In this document: positions 62,107 to 64,000 of the stretch, piece after piece
How the letters are laid out: every line of letters begins with the position of its first letter
Position numbering within the stretch: the stretch's first letter is position 1
Source: an uncultured Clostridia bacterium
Lineage (GTDB): Bacteria; Bacillota; Clostridia; Christensenellales; Borkfalkiaceae
Assembly: GCA_947624965.1 (NCBI GenBank)
Contig: CANQMN010000003.1
Location: 62,001-126,000, forward strand
DNA: 64,000 nt
Direction: 5' to 3'
Program-made: the position numbers and the translations under genes
Notes under the pieces: model-generated
What the model was told of the DNA's origin: nothing
The model's input: only the letters and a program-made list of their open reading frames with translations
Databases searched by the model: none

Positions 62107-63029
62107 ACGAAATCACGCTTCCGAGCGAATCGGTGATGCTCGATAAATTCGCATCCGATCTCAATCTCGAAATGCTGTACGCGGGCAGGGGGATCCTCAA
62201 ACTCACGAGTATGAGCGTAGACCGCCCCGGGCTCCGCCTCGCGGGGTTTTACAGCTATTTCGATTCCCAACGCATCCTCGTGATCGGGCTGACGGAGCAC
62301 GAATATCTCCGTTCCTTCTCGTCGGAAAAGCGACGGGCAAAGATCGAGCGGCTCTTCGACTGCGGCGAGATCCCCTGCGTCATATTCACGCGCGACCTTC
62401 CCGTTTTGCCCGAATTTATGGAGGGCGCGCGCGCCACGGGAACGCCCGTGTTCCGCACGAGCCGCATGACGACGGCGATCATGAACGATCTGTTCATCTA
62501 TCTCTCCCGCCTGCTTGCGCCCGCGACGACGGTGCACGGCGTGCTGATGGACGTGTTCGGCGCGGGCATCATGCTCACGGGGAACTCGGGCGTCGGAAAG
62601 AGCGAGACGGCGATGGAGCTCATCAAGCGCGGACACCGCCTCGTCGCGGACGATTCCGTGCTCATCAAGAAGGTGGAGAACAAGCTCGTGGGCACCGCGC
62701 CAGAGCGCATCCGCTATTTCATGGAACTGCGCGGCATCGGCATCATCAACGTGAAGAACATGTACGGCTCCGGTTCCGTCCTCGGCGAAAAAGAGGTGGA
62801 GCTCGTCATGGAGCTCGAAAATTGGAAACAGGGCAAGGAGTACGACCGCATCGGCGGGGAGCAGAATGTCGAGGAGATCCTCGGCGTGCGCATCCCCAAG
62901 CTCGTCGTCCCCGTGAGCCCGGGGCGCAATCTCGCCATTCTCATCGAGGTGGCGGCGCGCAACCAGCGGCTCAAAAGCATGGGCTATGACGCGGCGCAGG
63001 AGCTCATCCAGCGCACGATCGGAAGATGA
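62103..63029 (+). CDS. hprK: HPr kinase/phosphorylase
   Basis: A 308-residue bifunctional enzyme that phosphorylates HPr on Ser46 and reverses the reaction, the switch for carbon catabolite control in Bacillota. Walker A LTGNSGVGKSETA (160-167 core), VHGVLMDVFG, LVADDSV and the C-terminal signature MELRGIGIINVKNMYGSG are present. The start MNEITLPSES overlaps the HAD stop; AATGGGGGAAC is a modest RBS. The uvrC-hprK linkage is seen in other clostridia. Confidence 0.97.
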   Translation: MNEITLPSESVMLDKFASDLNLEMLYAGRGILKLTSMSVDRPGLRLAGFYSYFDSQRILVIGLTEHEYLRSFSSEKRRAKIERLFDCGEIPCVIFTRDLPVLPEFMEGARATGTPVFRTSRMTTAIMNDLFIYLSRLLAPATTVHGVLMDVFGAGIMLTGNSGVGKSETAMELIKRGHRLVADDSVLIKKVENKLVGTAPERIRYFMELRGIGIINVKNMYGSGSVLGEKEVELVMELENWKQGKEYDRIGGEQNVEEILGVRIPKLVVPVSPGRNLAILIEVAARNQRLKSMGYDAAQELIQRTIGR

Positions 63030-64000
63030 CCTGCGAACTTCTCGCCCCCGCGGGGGACGAATCGTCCGCCTACGTCGCGTTGCGGTGCGGCGCGGACGCC
63101 GTATATCTCGGTCTTACCGAATTTTCCGCGCGGGCGAGCGCGGAAAATTTGGATATTCCCGCGCTCGCCCGCGTCGCGCGGTTCGCCCATCTGCTCGGCG
63201 CGAAGGTCTACGTCGCGCTCAACACGCTCGTGAAGGACGGCGAGACGGATGCGTTTTTCCGCGCCGCGCGCGAGGCGTGGAACGCGGGCGCCGACGCAAT
63301 TCTCTTGCAGGATATTTTTCTCGGAAAAACACTCAAAGAGGCGTATCCGCAGATGACTTTGCACCTCTCCACGCAGGCGGGCTGCTGTAACGTGTACGGC
63401 GCGGAGATGGCGCGGGACTTCGGGTTTTCCCGCGTCGTCCTCGCCCGCGAGACGCCCGTCGCGGAGATCGCGCGCATCTCCCGCACGATCGAGACGGAGG
63501 CGTTCGTGCAGGGCGCGCTCTGCACGGCGTTTTCGGGACAGTGCTACCTCTCCTCGTTTGCGGGGAACAACAGCGGCAACCGCGGGCGGTGCAAACAGCC
63601 CTGCCGCAAGCGCTACCGCATCGATCGGGACGGCTTCCGCGAATGCGCATATGCGCTCTCGACGCGCGACCTCTCCCTCGGCGGCAGGCTCAAAGAACTG
63701 GCGGCGGCGGGCGTGCGCTCGCTGAAAATCGAAGGCAGGCTCCGCCGCGTCGAATACGTGGCGGCGGCGACGGAATATTATCGCGCCCTTTTGGACGGCG
63801 CGCCCGCGGGCGAGGCGTTTTCCCGCTTAAAGCGCGCCTACAACCGCGGCGACTACACCGAGGGGCTCGGATTCGGACAGAAAAATTTTCTCTCCCGCGA
63901 CGTGCAGGGGCACATCGGCGAGCGCGTCGGGACTGTTTCGCTCGTCGGCGGGGAGCCGTTCTGCGCGAGCGCGTACCGCGCGGAGCGGGGAGACGGATTC
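63026..64000 (+). CDS. Peptidase U32 family protein (3' end outside window)
   Basis: ATG 63026 overlaps the hprK stop (ATGA) and the frame is open to the window edge (325 codons). CELLAPAGDESSAYVALRCG, ADAVYLGL, HLSTQAGCCNVYGA and the family signature EAFVQGALCTAFSGQCYLSS with GNNSGNRGRCKQPCRK identify the U32 family, whose characterised members (RlhA, TrhP/TrhO partners) hydroxylate rRNA or tRNA with a [4Fe-4S] cluster; peptidase activity is doubtful. Four Cys around QPCRK would fit cluster ligands. Last visible gene of the uvrC operon. Confidence 0.93.
   Translation, partial: MTCELLAPAGDESSAYVALRCGADAVYLGLTEFSARASAENLDIPALARVARFAHLLGAKVYVALNTLVKDGETDAFFRAAREAWNAGADAILLQDIFLGKTLKEAYPQMTLHLSTQAGCCNVYGAEMARDFGFSRVVLARETPVAEIARISRTIETEAFVQGALCTAFSGQCYLSSFAGNNSGNRGRCKQPCRKRYRIDRDGFRECAYALSTRDLSLGGRLKELAAAGVRSLKIEGRLRRVEYVAAATEYYRALLDGAPAGEAFSRLKRAYNRGDYTEGLGFGQKNFLSRDVQGHIGERVGTVSLVGGEPFCASAYRAERGDGF

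Noticed and set aside
1-64000. tRNA or rRNA genes, insertion sequences, integrase or phage genes
   Set aside because: Searched by eye for cloverleaf motifs, rRNA landmarks, transposase motifs and inverted terminal repeats with target duplications; none found.

Overview
The window reads as chromosome of a GC-rich member of the Bacillota, class Clostridia, probably an uncultured gut or rumen lineage. The evidence is strong AGGAGG ribosome binding sites, zinc-type S14, S4 and L32, HPr kinase, CsoR, TmcAL, a large Bacillus-type SRP RNA with an Alu domain, and clean sigma-A promoters with 17-base spacers. There is no prophage, insertion sequence, CRISPR array, rRNA or tRNA.

Layout. Positions 1-15806 are the 3' part of a giant MBG/YDG-like surface protein gene, followed in the same operon by a membrane protein with three copies of one domain and a long Glu/Pro linker (15822-18809). 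Positions 18975-35389 hold one uninterrupted S10-spc-alpha ribosomal protein supercluster: rpsJ through rplO, secY, adk, map, infA, rpmJ, then rpsM, rpsK, rpsD, rpoA and rplQ, with a consensus internal promoter before rpsM. Next come a conserved gene of unknown function, a Cys-pair-repeat lipoprotein, an M18 aminopeptidase, the SRP RNA (minus strand), a divergent XRE regulator / zinc-ribbon membrane protein pair, an Mrp Fe-S carrier, a YegP-domain membrane protein, two flavoproteins and a GH43 lipoprotein. The last part is tmcAL // pta-ackA, yceD-rpmF, a flavin reductase-rubredoxin fusion, csoR-copA(-copZ), an ArsR regulator, and a tightly overlapping uvrC-HAD-hprK-U32 operon that leaves the window.

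The genes fall into a few functional sets. The ribosomal cluster plus SecY, SRP RNA, MetAP and IF-1 is the core of translation and secretion. pta and ackA make acetate and ATP, and the neighbouring tmcAL uses acetate and ATP to acetylate elongator tRNA-Met. csoR-copA is copper-responsive efflux with a visible operator. hprK points to carbon catabolite control. The surface-exposed products (giant protein, two lipoproteins) fit a gut commensal that displays adhesins and takes arabinan-like polysaccharide.

The most unusual features lie between genes. The intergenic spaces carry dense families of palindromic repeats, many fused to a G-quadruplex-type tail, plus two other structured repeat families. 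One lipoprotein gene sits between two diverged copies of a ~200-bp segment and has a G9 tract inside its promoter spacer, which suggests a phase-variable, removable surface gene. copA runs in frame into a CopZ-like domain that has its own perfect internal ribosome binding site. Three genes have promoters so close to their ATG that the mRNA should be leaderless or nearly so.
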